Positions 35,657 to 44,210 of a DNA stretch of 64,000 nt are shown here, piece by piece. A program made the position numbers and the translations under genes. Position 1 is the stretch's first letter. Every line of letters starts with the position of its first letter. The stretch is from Anaerolineaceae bacterium (lineage in GTDB: Bacteria > Chloroflexota > Anaerolineae > Aggregatilineales > Phototrophicaceae). The notes beneath the pieces are model-generated. The model saw only the letters and a program-made list of their open reading frames with translations, was not told the DNA's origin and did not search any database. The stretch spans positions 682,001-746,000 of the forward strand of contig JAPPOB010000010.1 of the NCBI GenBank assembly GCA_028818375.1, in the 5' to 3' direction.

Positions 35657-37566
35657 GCGCCGTCGGCCTCCACACTCACGTCCTCAACCAGTTGGGACCG
35701 GTAAATCTCGGCGTAGAGGGCGCTGTCTTCCATCAGCTCCGCATGCGTGCCCATGGCCGCCACGGCGCCGCGATCCAGCACGAGAATCAGATCAGCCCCC
35801 AGGACGGTGCTGATGCGCTGGGCAATCACGAAACTGGTGCGGCCCTCCATCAGGTTGTCCAGGGCCTGCTGGATGCGTCTCTCGGTCGCAAAATCCACGG
35901 CGCTGGTCGAATCATCCAGGATGAGCAAATGCGGATCCAGCAGCAAGGCCCGGGCGATGGCGATGCGCTGTTTCTGGCCGCCGGATAGTGTGGCGCCCCG
36001 TTCGCCCACAGACGTGGCGTAGCCTTCAGGAAATTCTGTGATGAAGTCATGCGCGGCGGCGGCGCGGGCGGCCGCCTGCACATCTTCCATGGCGGCGTCC
36101 GGCCGGCCAAAGGCGATGTTGTCCTGGATGCTGCCGCTGAAAAGGTTGGTCTCCTGCAGCACGATGCCGATCTGCGAACGCAGGCTGTCGAGCGTGGCGT
36201 CGCGGATGTCCACGCCGTCAATGCGCACCACGCCCTCGGTAACGTCGTAGAAACGTGGAATCAGGTTGATGATGGTCGTCTTGCCGCTGCCGGTGGCCCC
36301 CAGCAGGGCCACAGTCTGACCGGCCCGGACGCGAAAACTGACGTCGTCCAGGACATTTTCGCCAGACTCAAAGTAACGGAAAGTGACGCCCTCAAACTCG
36401 ACGTCGCCGGCGATGGTGGGCAGCTCACGCGCTCCGGGCCGATTGTGGACTTCGCTTTCGGTATCCAGGATTTCAAAGATGCGCGTGGCCGAGGCAGCGG
36501 CCTGGGCCATCAGGGAAATGATGAAGCCCAGCTGACCCAGAGGGAAGAAAATGTAAATCAGGTAAAGAGCGAAGGACTGGTACTCACCCAACCCGATCAG
36601 ACCCGGAATGATCTGCCGGCCAGCGAAATACAGCACGACGATCTGACCGACGTTGGCCAGCATGAAGATCACCGGGAACAGTACGGAAAAGGTGCGGCTG
36701 ATGCGCAAACGTTGCGCCATCAGGACGTTGGTGGCCTCATCGAAGCGTTCCTGCTCGCGCCGTTCTCGCACAAAAGACTTGACGACGCGGATGCCGGCCA
36801 CGTTTTCCTGCAGTACGGTATTCAGCGACGCCAGCAAACGCTGCGATTGTTCAAAAAGGGGCTGGGCGATGCGGCCGAAGATAGCGAACAAAATGATGGT
36901 GACCGGCAAAATGGGAAAGATTGACAGGGTCAACTGCCAGTTGGTTGACAGAAGAATGATCAGCGTTGCGATCAACAGCAAAAAAGCCTGCACCGCCAGA
37001 ATCAGCCCCTGGGCGATGAAGAGACGCACTTTTTCGACGTCGTCGGTGGCGCGAATCATCAGCTGACCGGTCTGGGTCCGGTCGTAATAGCTGAAAGACA
37101 GGCGCTGCAGACGCGAAAAAATGTCGTTGCGCATGTCGAAGGCCGCACCTTGCGACGTCGCCTCGGCCATGTAGGTCTGCACGAAGGCGAAAACAGCGCG
37201 CAGGACGGCGAAGACAATGATGGCGGCGACGCCATTGATCAACAGGGTTTCGGCCGCTTCCGAGGTTAGTTTCAGTTCCTCGACGCTCGTGCCCATCAGC
37301 TGGGCCGACGCGCCCTGCACAAATTCCGGCAGGGAAAGAATCTGGTTGGCGGTCACACCGTCGGTCACGGCGTTGACCATGTTTTGCACCAGGCGCGGCA
37401 CGGCCAGCTGCGCCAGGGTGGCGATGACCAGGGCGCCGTAGGCCAGCGTGGCCGTGCGCCTTTGCCGCCGCAGATAGCCGATGGCGCGGCGCAGCCCGGT
37501 CATGTCGACCTGCGGTCGCCCGCCCCGTCGCCCCTGTCCTTCCCTGTTCGCAACTCTGGCCTGCAA
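35653..37566 (-). CDS. ABC exporter half-transporter, degenerate ATPase site subunit
   Basis: A 637-aa exporter half. Walker A GATGSGKTT, Q-loop IVLQETNLFSGS, signature LSGGQKQR, but Walker B LLILDDSTSAVD carries Asp where the catalytic Glu is expected, and the H-loop region reads VIAQRISTV with Gln replacing His. Both changes are typical of the degenerate subunit in asymmetric heterodimers. The start TTG at 37566 is preferred because AGGGAGGG lies 5 bases upstream; ATG at 37503 is an alternative. First gene of the pair, divergent from the aldo-keto reductase. The exporter should sit in the cytoplasmic membrane. Confidence 0.9.
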   Translation of the reverse strand: MQARVANREGQGRRGGRPQVDMTGLRRAIGYLRRQRRTATLAYGALVIATLAQLAVPRLVQNMVNAVTDGVTANQILSLPEFVQGASAQLMGTSVEELKLTSEAAETLLINGVAAIIVFAVLRAVFAFVQTYMAEATSQGAAFDMRNDIFSRLQRLSFSYYDRTQTGQLMIRATDDVEKVRLFIAQGLILAVQAFLLLIATLIILLSTNWQLTLSIFPILPVTIILFAIFGRIAQPLFEQSQRLLASLNTVLQENVAGIRVVKSFVRERREQERFDEATNVLMAQRLRISRTFSVLFPVIFMLANVGQIVVLYFAGRQIIPGLIGLGEYQSFALYLIYIFFPLGQLGFIISLMAQAAASATRIFEILDTESEVHNRPGARELPTIAGDVEFEGVTFRYFESGENVLDDVSFRVRAGQTVALLGATGSGKTTIINLIPRFYDVTEGVVRIDGVDIRDATLDSLRSQIGIVLQETNLFSGSIQDNIAFGRPDAAMEDVQAAARAAAAHDFITEFPEGYATSVGERGATLSGGQKQRIAIARALLLDPHLLILDDSTSAVDFATERRIQQALDNLMEGRTSFVIAQRISTVLGADLILVLDRGAVAAMGTHAELMEDSALYAEIYRSQLVEDVSVEADGA

Positions 37567-37760
37567 GGTGGCCCTCCCTGACCAGGCGTCGATGGTGTCC
37601 CGGCCACTTCGCCTGCCCAGCATAAAATCAGGCTGGCGCTTTGACTAGTGCCACCTGCCCCGCTCATCAGATGTTAAGATTGCCTGGGTGCTGGCAGACT
37701 GGACGCCGGCGCAACATAATACGCGCAGGTTACAAGGAATTGGCTGGAACAGGAGCCCAA

Positions 37761-38705
37761 ATGACGGAGTTTCCGCGCCAATCCCTGGCGCAGACCGGAC
37801 TGGAGGTACCGCGCATCGCCCTGGGCTGCGCGCACATCGGCAAGAACGGCCGCGAAGAGGCCATCGGCATCGTGCACAGCGCGCTGGAACTGGGCATCGA
37901 CTATCTGGATTCCGCTCCCTTGTACAAGACCGAGGAGTACATCGGCGAGGCCCTGCAGGGCGTCCCGCGGGACAGCTATACCATGGCCACCAAGATTGGC
38001 CGCCTGCCGGATGGCCGGGGCGGCTTCATCTTCGATTACAGCCGCGACGGGGTGCTGCGCAGCCTCGAAAACAGCCTGAAGGCGCTGAAAATTGACCGCG
38101 TAGATATCCTGCACATTCACGACCCGGACGTCGATGACAAGTACGAGGAAGCCCTGCACCAGGGCTACCCTGCGCTGGACGAATTGCGCAGTCAGGGCGT
38201 CGTCCGCGCCATCGGCGCCGGCATGAATGAATGGGAAATGGAGCTCGATTTCTCCCGCGCCGGCAATTTTGACTGTTTCTTGCTGGCAGGTCGTTACACG
38301 CTGCTGGAACAGACAGCCATGGGGGCCCTGCAGGAGTGGCGGGAGCGCGGCATCGGCGTGTTTGCCGGCGGCATCTTTAACAGCGGCATCCTGGCCACCG
38401 GCGACAGCGAAGTCGCCAGCTACAACTATGAAGTGGCGCCCCCGCACGTTCGCGCGAAGGCCCGTGAACTCGAAAGGGTCTGCAAGAGCCACCAGGTGCC
38501 GCTAAACGCCGCGGCCATCCAGTTCGTGTGGGCGCATCCGGCCTATACCACCCTGATTCCTGGCGCCGACCGTGTCCCCCAGGTCGCCGATAACCTCCGG
38601 GCGCTCGAATTCGATATCCCGCCTGCATTCTGGCAGGAACTGGTAGAATGCGGCCTCGTGGACGCCGAAGCGCCACTGCCCGGTACACCGGGGGCCTGGG
38701 CCTGA
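37761..38705 (+). CDS. Aldo/keto reductase (L-fucose / D-threo-aldose 1-dehydrogenase-like)
   Basis: A 314-aa AKR-fold oxidoreductase. Catalytic tetrad residues are visible as Asp in YLDSAPLYKTEEYIG, Tyr in APLYKTE, Lys in MATKIGR and His in ILHIHDPD. The stretch FIFDYSRDGVLRSLENSLK is typical of the L-fucose/D-threo-aldose 1-dehydrogenase subgroup, which oxidises aldoses to lactones. The ATG at 37761 follows AGGAG by 5 bases; upstream in-frame sequence is not family-like. It lies 41 bases before the coupled small gene and dioxygenase, so the four genes to dgoD probably form one operon, with the galactonate dehydratase acting on a lactone-derived acid. Confidence 0.87.
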   Translation: MTEFPRQSLAQTGLEVPRIALGCAHIGKNGREEAIGIVHSALELGIDYLDSAPLYKTEEYIGEALQGVPRDSYTMATKIGRLPDGRGGFIFDYSRDGVLRSLENSLKALKIDRVDILHIHDPDVDDKYEEALHQGYPALDELRSQGVVRAIGAGMNEWEMELDFSRAGNFDCFLLAGRYTLLEQTAMGALQEWRERGIGVFAGGIFNSGILATGDSEVASYNYEVAPPHVRAKARELERVCKSHQVPLNAAAIQFVWAHPAYTTLIPGADRVPQVADNLRALEFDIPPAFWQELVECGLVDAEAPLPGTPGAWA

Positions 38706-38746
38706 AGGGAAGGCCTATTGAACGAACGCAGCACACAGGAGGCAAC

Positions 38747-39037
38747 ATGGCATCCGGGAAGCAGCGGCGACAAAAGTTGCTGATTCTTTACCTGAACACC
38801 TCGGCCCTCGACAGCGACGTCAAGGGCTGGACGATGTACGATGGCACGGGGCGCGAACATCACACTACCGGTGACAGCGACCGGCGGCCCTATGCCACGG
38901 GCATGGATGCCCTGCTGGATGGCTGGCGCGTGATCCAGTTTCCGCAACTGATACCGCCCTACCCTGGTTTGGAATACACCACCTCCTTCAAGAAAAACGA
39001 ATACATCTTTGAAAAGCTGGAGACCATCGACTCATGA
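38747..39037 (+). CDS. Conserved-looking 96-aa protein of unknown function, coupled to a dioxygenase
   Basis: A 96-aa soluble protein, basic at the N terminus (MASGKQRRQKLLILYLN) and otherwise mixed, with WTMYDGTGREHHTTGD, MDALLDGWRVIQFPQLIPP and a C-terminal YIFEKLETIDS. I do not recognise a domain. AGGAGG lies 4 bases before the ATG, and its stop overlaps the ATG of the phytanoyl-CoA dioxygenase-family gene, so it is certainly translated in step with it. The charged, Tyr/Trp-rich composition is compatible with a small partner or regulatory subunit. No membrane segment or signal peptide is visible. Confidence 0.75.
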   Translation: MASGKQRRQKLLILYLNTSALDSDVKGWTMYDGTGREHHTTGDSDRRPYATGMDALLDGWRVIQFPQLIPPYPGLEYTTSFKKNEYIFEKLETIDS

Positions 39038-39894
39038 GCGACAAACAACATCTGCTTGACTCGCGCCAGATGGCGGAGTTTGTAGCGCGCGGCTTCCTGC
39101 GCTTCGACGGCATCGTGCCGGACGAGATCAACAGGGCCGTGATGGACGCCTTTGAGGCCGGTGGCATCAGCAGTTATCCGGCCGGCACACCCTTTTCGGA
39201 GTGCTATCCGGAGCCTTCACCCATCGGCGCCATGTTGCGTCTGCCCCAGGTCAGCGGCATCCTCGAGAGCCTCGTTGGCCCGGACCCGCGCTTCGATCAT
39301 CACGCCATTCACAAACGCCTGCCGAACGAGGGCAAGGCCCAGGGCATGCATGGCGATTCGATCATCGACACGCGCCTTCACTTCGACCTGCAACTGATGT
39401 ATTTCCCGCACGACGTACCCCTGGAGATGGGTGGCACGTTGCTGCTGCCGGGCAGCCACTTCCGCCGCATCAACGAAATGGAGGTCGCCCGTTACCAGAA
39501 TTTCCTGGGGCAGATCCCCATGGTTTGTGAGGCGGGCAGCATCCTGGTGCTGCATCACGGCATCTGGCACTGCGGTCGCCAGAACAGAACGGACCGCATG
39601 CGTTACATGTACAAGATTCGCCTCAACCCTTCCGTGCGCCAGTTGCGACTGTGGAACACCGACGACCTGAATGATGAAACCGGCGCCCACCAACCCATCT
39701 TCGCCGGCGAGAAACGCGACGACGTGCAGGCCATCCTGGCCAAGATGGAACCCTGGTACGAGGCCGGTGACGGCCGTCTGGAAATCGTCAACCGCACCCT
39801 GTTGTGGCGTTTTCTGACCGGTGATGAAAACTTTGACGTCCATTACTGGCTGACGCGGCTGGAAAACATGCCGGAAAACCGTTTGAGCGCCTGA
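39034..39894 (+). CDS. Phytanoyl-CoA dioxygenase (PhyH) family protein
   Basis: A 286-aa Fe(II)/2-oxoglutarate oxygenase-like protein, the second of this family in the window and only distantly similar to the one at 21291. The iron ligands are HxD in GMHGDSIIDTRL and a distal His in LVLHHGIWHCGRQNR; the Arg in this last motif or in MYKIRLNP may bind 2-oxoglutarate. GGTLLLPGSHFRR is a family hallmark. It is translationally coupled to the 96-aa gene and followed 18 bases later by dgoD. Substrate unknown; the neighbours suggest a sugar-derived compound. Confidence 0.82.
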   Translation: MSDKQHLLDSRQMAEFVARGFLRFDGIVPDEINRAVMDAFEAGGISSYPAGTPFSECYPEPSPIGAMLRLPQVSGILESLVGPDPRFDHHAIHKRLPNEGKAQGMHGDSIIDTRLHFDLQLMYFPHDVPLEMGGTLLLPGSHFRRINEMEVARYQNFLGQIPMVCEAGSILVLHHGIWHCGRQNRTDRMRYMYKIRLNPSVRQLRLWNTDDLNDETGAHQPIFAGEKRDDVQAILAKMEPWYEAGDGRLEIVNRTLLWRFLTGDENFDVHYWLTRLENMPENRLSA

Positions 39895-39912
39895 GGCTGC
39901 TGCGGAGCGCGC

Positions 39913-41028
39913 ATGAAAATCACGAAGCTGGAGACCTTCTTCGTCCGACCCCGCTGGCTTTTCCTCAAGATGCACACTGACGAAGGAATCGTCGGCCTCG
40001 GCGAGCCGGTGGTTGAGGGACGCTCGCAGACCGTGGCCGCGGCTGTCCATGAGATTGGCCGCTACCTCATCGGTCAGGACCCCACGCGCATCGAACATCA
40101 CTGGCAGGCGATCTTCCGCGGCCAGTTCTATCGCGGCGGCCCCGTGCTCACCAGCGCCCTCTCTGGCATCGAGCACGCCATGTGGGACATCACCGGCAAG
40201 TGGCTGGGTCAGCCGGTCTACAAGCTGCTGGGCGGCGCCGTACGCGACCGCATTCGCGTCTACGGCTGGCTGAATGACCAGTCCTATGGCGATTACGTCG
40301 AACAGGCGGTGGTCGGCGCGCGGGCTGGCTTCACGGCCTTCAAGCTGGGCGTGCCGGGCGCCGTCAACATCGTCGATACCCGCGCAAAGGTCGACGAAAT
40401 CGTCGGCCATTTCGCGCGCTTTCGGGAGGCGCTGGGGCCAGAGATCGACATCGGCATCGACTTCCACGGGCGCGTCAGCCCGGCCATGGCAGTTCGCCTT
40501 GCCCAGGCGCTGGAACCCCTGCATCCCTTTTTCATTGAAGAGCCGGTGCTGCCGGAAAACGTCGATGCCATGGCCACCGTGGCCCGCAGCACCAGCATCC
40601 CCATCGCCACCGGCGAACGTCTCTTCACAAAGTGGGCCTTTCGCGAGCTGCTCGAAAAACAGGCCGCAGCCATTCTCCAGCCGGACCTGGCGCACGCGGG
40701 CGGCATTCTTGAAGTGCGCAAGATTGCGGCCATGGCCGAGTGCTGGTACGCCGCGGTCGCGCCGCATTGTCCGCTGGGGCCGATCGCTCTGGCCGCCAGC
40801 CTGCAACTCGACGCCTGCACACCGAATTTCCTGGTGCAGGAGCATTTCACAACCGGCGTGGGCTACCTGAAGACGCCGTTCCAGATCATCGACGGTCACA
40901 TCCCCTTGCCGACCGGGCCGGGCCTGGGTATCGAACTGGACGAGGATGCCATCGCTCCGAAGCTTTACGACGGCAGCTGGGAAACGCCGCAGCTCCGCCA
41001 CAGCGACGGTTCCGTCGCGGACTGGTAG
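39913..41028 (+). CDS. dgoD: D-galactonate dehydratase-type enolase superfamily enzyme
   Basis: A 371-aa mandelate racemase/muconate lactonising-group enolase. Residues match the DgoD scheme exactly: Asp183 and His185 in GIDFHGRVS, Glu209 in FFIEEPV, Glu235 in TGERLFTKW and His285 in APHCPLGP. DgoD dehydrates D-galactonate to 2-keto-3-deoxygalactonate. GGAG lies 7 bases upstream of the ATG. It is the last gene of the run from the aldo-keto reductase, which could make a galactono- or fuconolactone feeding it. Enolase relatives with the same residues can use other acid sugars, so D-galactonate is likely but not certain. Confidence 0.87.
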   Translation: MKITKLETFFVRPRWLFLKMHTDEGIVGLGEPVVEGRSQTVAAAVHEIGRYLIGQDPTRIEHHWQAIFRGQFYRGGPVLTSALSGIEHAMWDITGKWLGQPVYKLLGGAVRDRIRVYGWLNDQSYGDYVEQAVVGARAGFTAFKLGVPGAVNIVDTRAKVDEIVGHFARFREALGPEIDIGIDFHGRVSPAMAVRLAQALEPLHPFFIEEPVLPENVDAMATVARSTSIPIATGERLFTKWAFRELLEKQAAAILQPDLAHAGGILEVRKIAAMAECWYAAVAPHCPLGPIALAASLQLDACTPNFLVQEHFTTGVGYLKTPFQIIDGHIPLPTGPGLGIELDEDAIAPKLYDGSWETPQLRHSDGSVADW

Positions 41029-41093
41029 TGTTCAGCGTCACACTGACTCTTGCAGGCAATCCAGGCAGTTTGCCCTCCTCGTCCCGCCTGACG

Positions 41094-41123
41094 CTGACTT
41101 CTTTGGGACGGCGCTGCTACAAT
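41094..41123 (+). promoter_or_regulatory. Promoter of the five-gene sugar operon
   Basis: CTGACT (41094-41099), 18-base spacer, then TGCTACAAT: an extended -10 with TACAAT at 41118-41123. The ATG of the first gene is at 41202, leaving a leader of about 70 bases; an AGGAG lies 7 bases before it. Confidence 0.5.
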
Positions 41124-41201
41124 GGCGGCGCCACGTCAGGCTGTCGAAATCGTGTCAACGGGCGGGCACTTTTAGCTGCATGATTCATCCAGGAGCCCCT
41201 A

Positions 41202-41972
41202 ATGTCCGGAAAAGTCCCGTCCATCGCCCTGCAACTGTATTCCCTGGGCGCCGAACTCGAAGAGGACTTCGAGGGCGTCGTGCGCGAGGTAGCCGCGGCC
41301 GGTTACGCCGGCGTGGAACCCTTTGGCTATCCGCATCGTGACGCCGTCGCCGAAGGTCAACTCTTTCGCGAACTGGGTCTGCAGGTGCCGAGTTTCCACG
41401 CCGCCATTTCGGCGGGCGAGGACATGGACAAGGTGCTTGAGGCCGCCCGCGCAGTGGGTACGCATCGCATCATCGTCGCCGGAATTGGCCGGGGCGACGC
41501 CTGGGACACGCAGGCCAAAATCGAGGCCAATTGCTCGCTGATCAACGAATCCGCCGCCAGTGCGGCAGCGGCCGGCATCGAGCTTGGCTATCACAACCAC
41601 TGGTGGGAATTCGACACGCTCGTCGACGGGCAACCGGTCTGGCGCCACATGCTGCATCTGCTTGATGACAAGGTTTTCTTCCAGATCGACACCTACTGGG
41701 CGCAGGTCGGCGGCGCGGACGTGGTCAGCGTCCTATCCGAACTCGGGCCGCGCAACCAGGTGTTGCACGTCAAGGACGGCCCGGCCGACGACCCGCTGGC
41801 GGACATGGCCGCCGTCGGCAGCGGGGTGATGGACTGGGAGGCCATTTTCGCGGTCAGCGACGTCGACTGGGTCGTCGTTGAACTGGACCGCTGCGCCACT
41901 GACATGCTGCAGGCCGTGCGCGACAGTTGCGCCTGGCTGAGCGCGGAGGGATACGCCGGTGGCAAGAGTTAG
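41202..41972 (+). CDS. Xylose isomerase-like TIM-barrel protein (sugar phosphate isomerase/epimerase)
   Basis: A 256-aa protein of the AP-endonuclease-2/xylose isomerase-like TIM-barrel fold. The metal ligands appear along the barrel as Glu in GYAGVEPFG, His in PSFHAAIS, Glu and His in ELGYHNHWWEF, Asp in FQIDTYWAQVGG and His in VLHVKDGP. Such proteins isomerise or epimerise keto-sugars and inositol derivatives, or serve as dehydratases. It is the first gene of a compact operon with two Gfo/Idh/MocA enzymes, an SDR and a class V PLP enzyme. The next gene starts inside its 3' end (14-base overlap). The reaction is not determinable. Confidence 0.8.
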   Translation: MSGKVPSIALQLYSLGAELEEDFEGVVREVAAAGYAGVEPFGYPHRDAVAEGQLFRELGLQVPSFHAAISAGEDMDKVLEAARAVGTHRIIVAGIGRGDAWDTQAKIEANCSLINESAASAAAAGIELGYHNHWWEFDTLVDGQPVWRHMLHLLDDKVFFQIDTYWAQVGGADVVSVLSELGPRNQVLHVKDGPADDPLADMAAVGSGVMDWEAIFAVSDVDWVVVELDRCATDMLQAVRDSCAWLSAEGYAGGKS

Positions 41973-43068
41973 CGTTGGCATCATCGGTTGCGGCCACATC
42001 AGCGACCATTACTGCCAGGGCCTGAAGCACTTTCGCATTCTTGAACTGCGCGCCTGCTCCGACATGGACATGTCCCGCGCGAAGGCGTTGGCGTCCGACC
42101 ATGGCATTGCGGCCCTGGGCGTCGACCAGTTGCTGGCGGACCCCGACATCGAGATCGTCGTGAACCTGACGCCACCGGCGGCCCATTTCGACGTGGCCAT
42201 GCAGGTGATTGCCGCCGGCAAACACATCTACAACGAGAAGCCACTAACGCAGACGCGGGACCAGGGTCGCCGGCTGCTGCAGGCGGCGGATGATGCCGGT
42301 CTGCGCGTCGGCAGCGCCCCGGATACCTTTCTCGGCGGCGGCCTGCAGACCAGTCGCAAGCTGCTGGACGATGGCTGGATCGGCAACCCGGTGGCAGCCT
42401 GCGGCTTTTTCGCCAGCCATGGGCCGGACAGCTACCACCCCGAACCGGACTTCTTCTTCAAGCCCGGCGGTGGCCCGCTCTTCGATATGGCGCCCTATTA
42501 CCTGACGGCCCTGGTGCATCTGCTCGGTCCGGTCACAAGACTCACCGGTTCGGCCACGAAGGGCTTCGAACAACGCTTCGCCACGCACCCGGAGCTGCCT
42601 CCCGAACGCCATGGCTACGCCATCGACGTAGAGGTGCAGACGCACGTGTCGGCGGCGCTGGACTTCGCCGACGGCAGTGTGGGCACACTCATCACCAGCT
42701 TCGATATCTGGCATCAAAACCTGCCACGCATCGAGATTTACGGCACGGAAGGCACCCTGTCCGTCCCGGACCCCAATCACTTCAGGGGGGCCGTGCGCGT
42801 CCGGCGCGCCGGCGCGGAGGACTGGAGCGAGATTCCCCTGACGCACGACGCGAGCATGCTGCGCGGCGTGGGCGTCGCCGACCTGGCCTGCGCCCTGCGT
42901 TCGGGACGGCCGCATCGCGCCAGCGGCGATCTGGCCTGGCACGTGCTGGACCTGATGCACGCGATTCTGGAGTCGGCCGCAAGCGGGCGCCATCAGCACA
43001 TCAGCAGCGGCGTGGCGCGACCGGACCCCCTGCCCACCGGCCTTGCGCCGGGTTACCTGGATGATTGA
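41959..43068 (+). CDS. Gfo/Idh/MocA family oxidoreductase, first tandem copy
   Basis: A 369-aa NAD(P)-dependent oxidoreductase with GIIGCGHIS for the cofactor and the family motif NEKPLT (EKP). Substrate-domain features are DTFLGGGLQTSRKLLDDGW and GGGPLFDMAPYYLTALVHL, where DMAPYY corresponds to the DxxxH-like catalytic region but without the usual His. It starts with GTG preceded by GGAGGG 8 bases upstream, overlapping the TIM-barrel gene. It is followed 15 bases later by a clear paralogue. Likely oxidises or reduces a sugar ring carbon. Confidence 0.87.
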   Translation: MARVSVGIIGCGHISDHYCQGLKHFRILELRACSDMDMSRAKALASDHGIAALGVDQLLADPDIEIVVNLTPPAAHFDVAMQVIAAGKHIYNEKPLTQTRDQGRRLLQAADDAGLRVGSAPDTFLGGGLQTSRKLLDDGWIGNPVAACGFFASHGPDSYHPEPDFFFKPGGGPLFDMAPYYLTALVHLLGPVTRLTGSATKGFEQRFATHPELPPERHGYAIDVEVQTHVSAALDFADGSVGTLITSFDIWHQNLPRIEIYGTEGTLSVPDPNHFRGAVRVRRAGAEDWSEIPLTHDASMLRGVGVADLACALRSGRPHRASGDLAWHVLDLMHAILESAASGRHQHISSGVARPDPLPTGLAPGYLDD

Positions 43069-43083
43069 GGTCACATTCTTGCC

Positions 43084-44199
43084 ATGAGCAAACACACGAT
43101 ACCTGATCCTGCCCGGGTCGGTCTTGTCGGCTGTGGCAACATCTCCGATCGGTACTTCAGATTCTGCCGGACCTTCGTGGATGTCGAAATCGTCGCTTGT
43201 GCCGACCTGCTGCCGGAGCGCGCCAGAGCGAAAGCCGCGCAATACGGCGTCCGGGCCCCGGCTGTGGACGAGTTGTTGGACGACCCCGACATCGATATCG
43301 TCCTCAATCTGACCATCCCCCAGGCGCACGCAGAAGTGGACCTGGCTGCGCTCGAGGCCGGCAAGCACGTCTACAGTGAGAAGCCCCTGGCGTTGGATCT
43401 GACGGACGGTCAGCGCGTCCTCGCCACAGCCGCAGAACGGGGACTGCGCGTCGGCTGTGCGCCGGACACCTTTCTCGGCGGCGGCCAGCAGACCAGCCGC
43501 AAGCTGATCGACGAGGGCTGGATCGGCCGCCCCGTCGCCGCCGTCGCCTTCCTTGCCAGTCACGGACACGAGCACTGGCACCCGGACCCGACTTTTTATT
43601 ACAAGGCAGGTGGCGGGCCCATGCTCGACATGGGCCCCTACTACATCACGGCCCTGGTTAATCTGCTGGGCCCGGTCGCGCGCGTCAGCGGTTCGACCAG
43701 AATCTCGTTTCCCCGACGCAGAATCACCAGCGAACCGAAATACGGGGAAATGATCGACGTCGAGGTGAGCACCCACCAGGCCGCCCTGCTGGAATTCGCC
43801 GCCGGGCTGACGGCGACGGTGGTGATGAGTTTCGACGTCTGGTCGCACAACCTGCCGCGCATCGAGGTCTACGGCACAGAGGGTTCGCTGGTCGTGCCGG
43901 ACCCCAACAACTTTCGCGGGCCGGTGTTGCTGCGCCGCGCCGACGCGGAGGCCTGGAGCGAAACTCCCCTTTCCCACAGCGATCGGGTCGAACGCAGTAT
44001 TGGCGTCGCGGACATGGCCAGCGCCATCCGCCAGAATCGGCCACAGCGCGTCAGCGGCAAACTGGCCCTGCACGTGCTGGAGGTTATGCTGGCCGTGGAA
44101 GAGGCGTCCGCCGGCGAGCGCCACGTGGACATTGCGAGCAGCGTCGCCCGGCCCAAACCTCTGCCTCTCGGTTTGCAGCCCGGCCGTGTGGAATCGTAG
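43084..44199 (+). CDS. Gfo/Idh/MocA family oxidoreductase, second tandem copy
   Basis: A 371-aa paralogue of the preceding gene, with the same landmarks at the same positions: LVGCGNISDRY, SEKPLALD, DTFLGGGQQTSRKLIDEGW, GGGPMLDMGPYYITALVNLLGP, SFDVWSHNLPRIEVYGTEG and a matching C-terminal end. The similarity runs the whole length, so this is a tandem gene duplication with later divergence, not two unrelated family members. The pair probably works on successive or related substrates, for example oxidation and reduction around an epimerisation. Located 11 bases before the SDR epimerase gene. Confidence 0.88.
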   Translation: MSKHTIPDPARVGLVGCGNISDRYFRFCRTFVDVEIVACADLLPERARAKAAQYGVRAPAVDELLDDPDIDIVLNLTIPQAHAEVDLAALEAGKHVYSEKPLALDLTDGQRVLATAAERGLRVGCAPDTFLGGGQQTSRKLIDEGWIGRPVAAVAFLASHGHEHWHPDPTFYYKAGGGPMLDMGPYYITALVNLLGPVARVSGSTRISFPRRRITSEPKYGEMIDVEVSTHQAALLEFAAGLTATVVMSFDVWSHNLPRIEVYGTEGSLVVPDPNNFRGPVLLRRADAEAWSETPLSHSDRVERSIGVADMASAIRQNRPQRVSGKLALHVLEVMLAVEEASAGERHVDIASSVARPKPLPLGLQPGRVES

Positions 44200-44210
44200 C
44201 GAGGACCCGC

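Noticed and set aside
42244..44124. 626-codon minus-strand frame opposite the two Gfo/Idh/MocA genes
   Set aside because: Antisense artefact across two paralogous genes; translation is low-complexity and not family-like.
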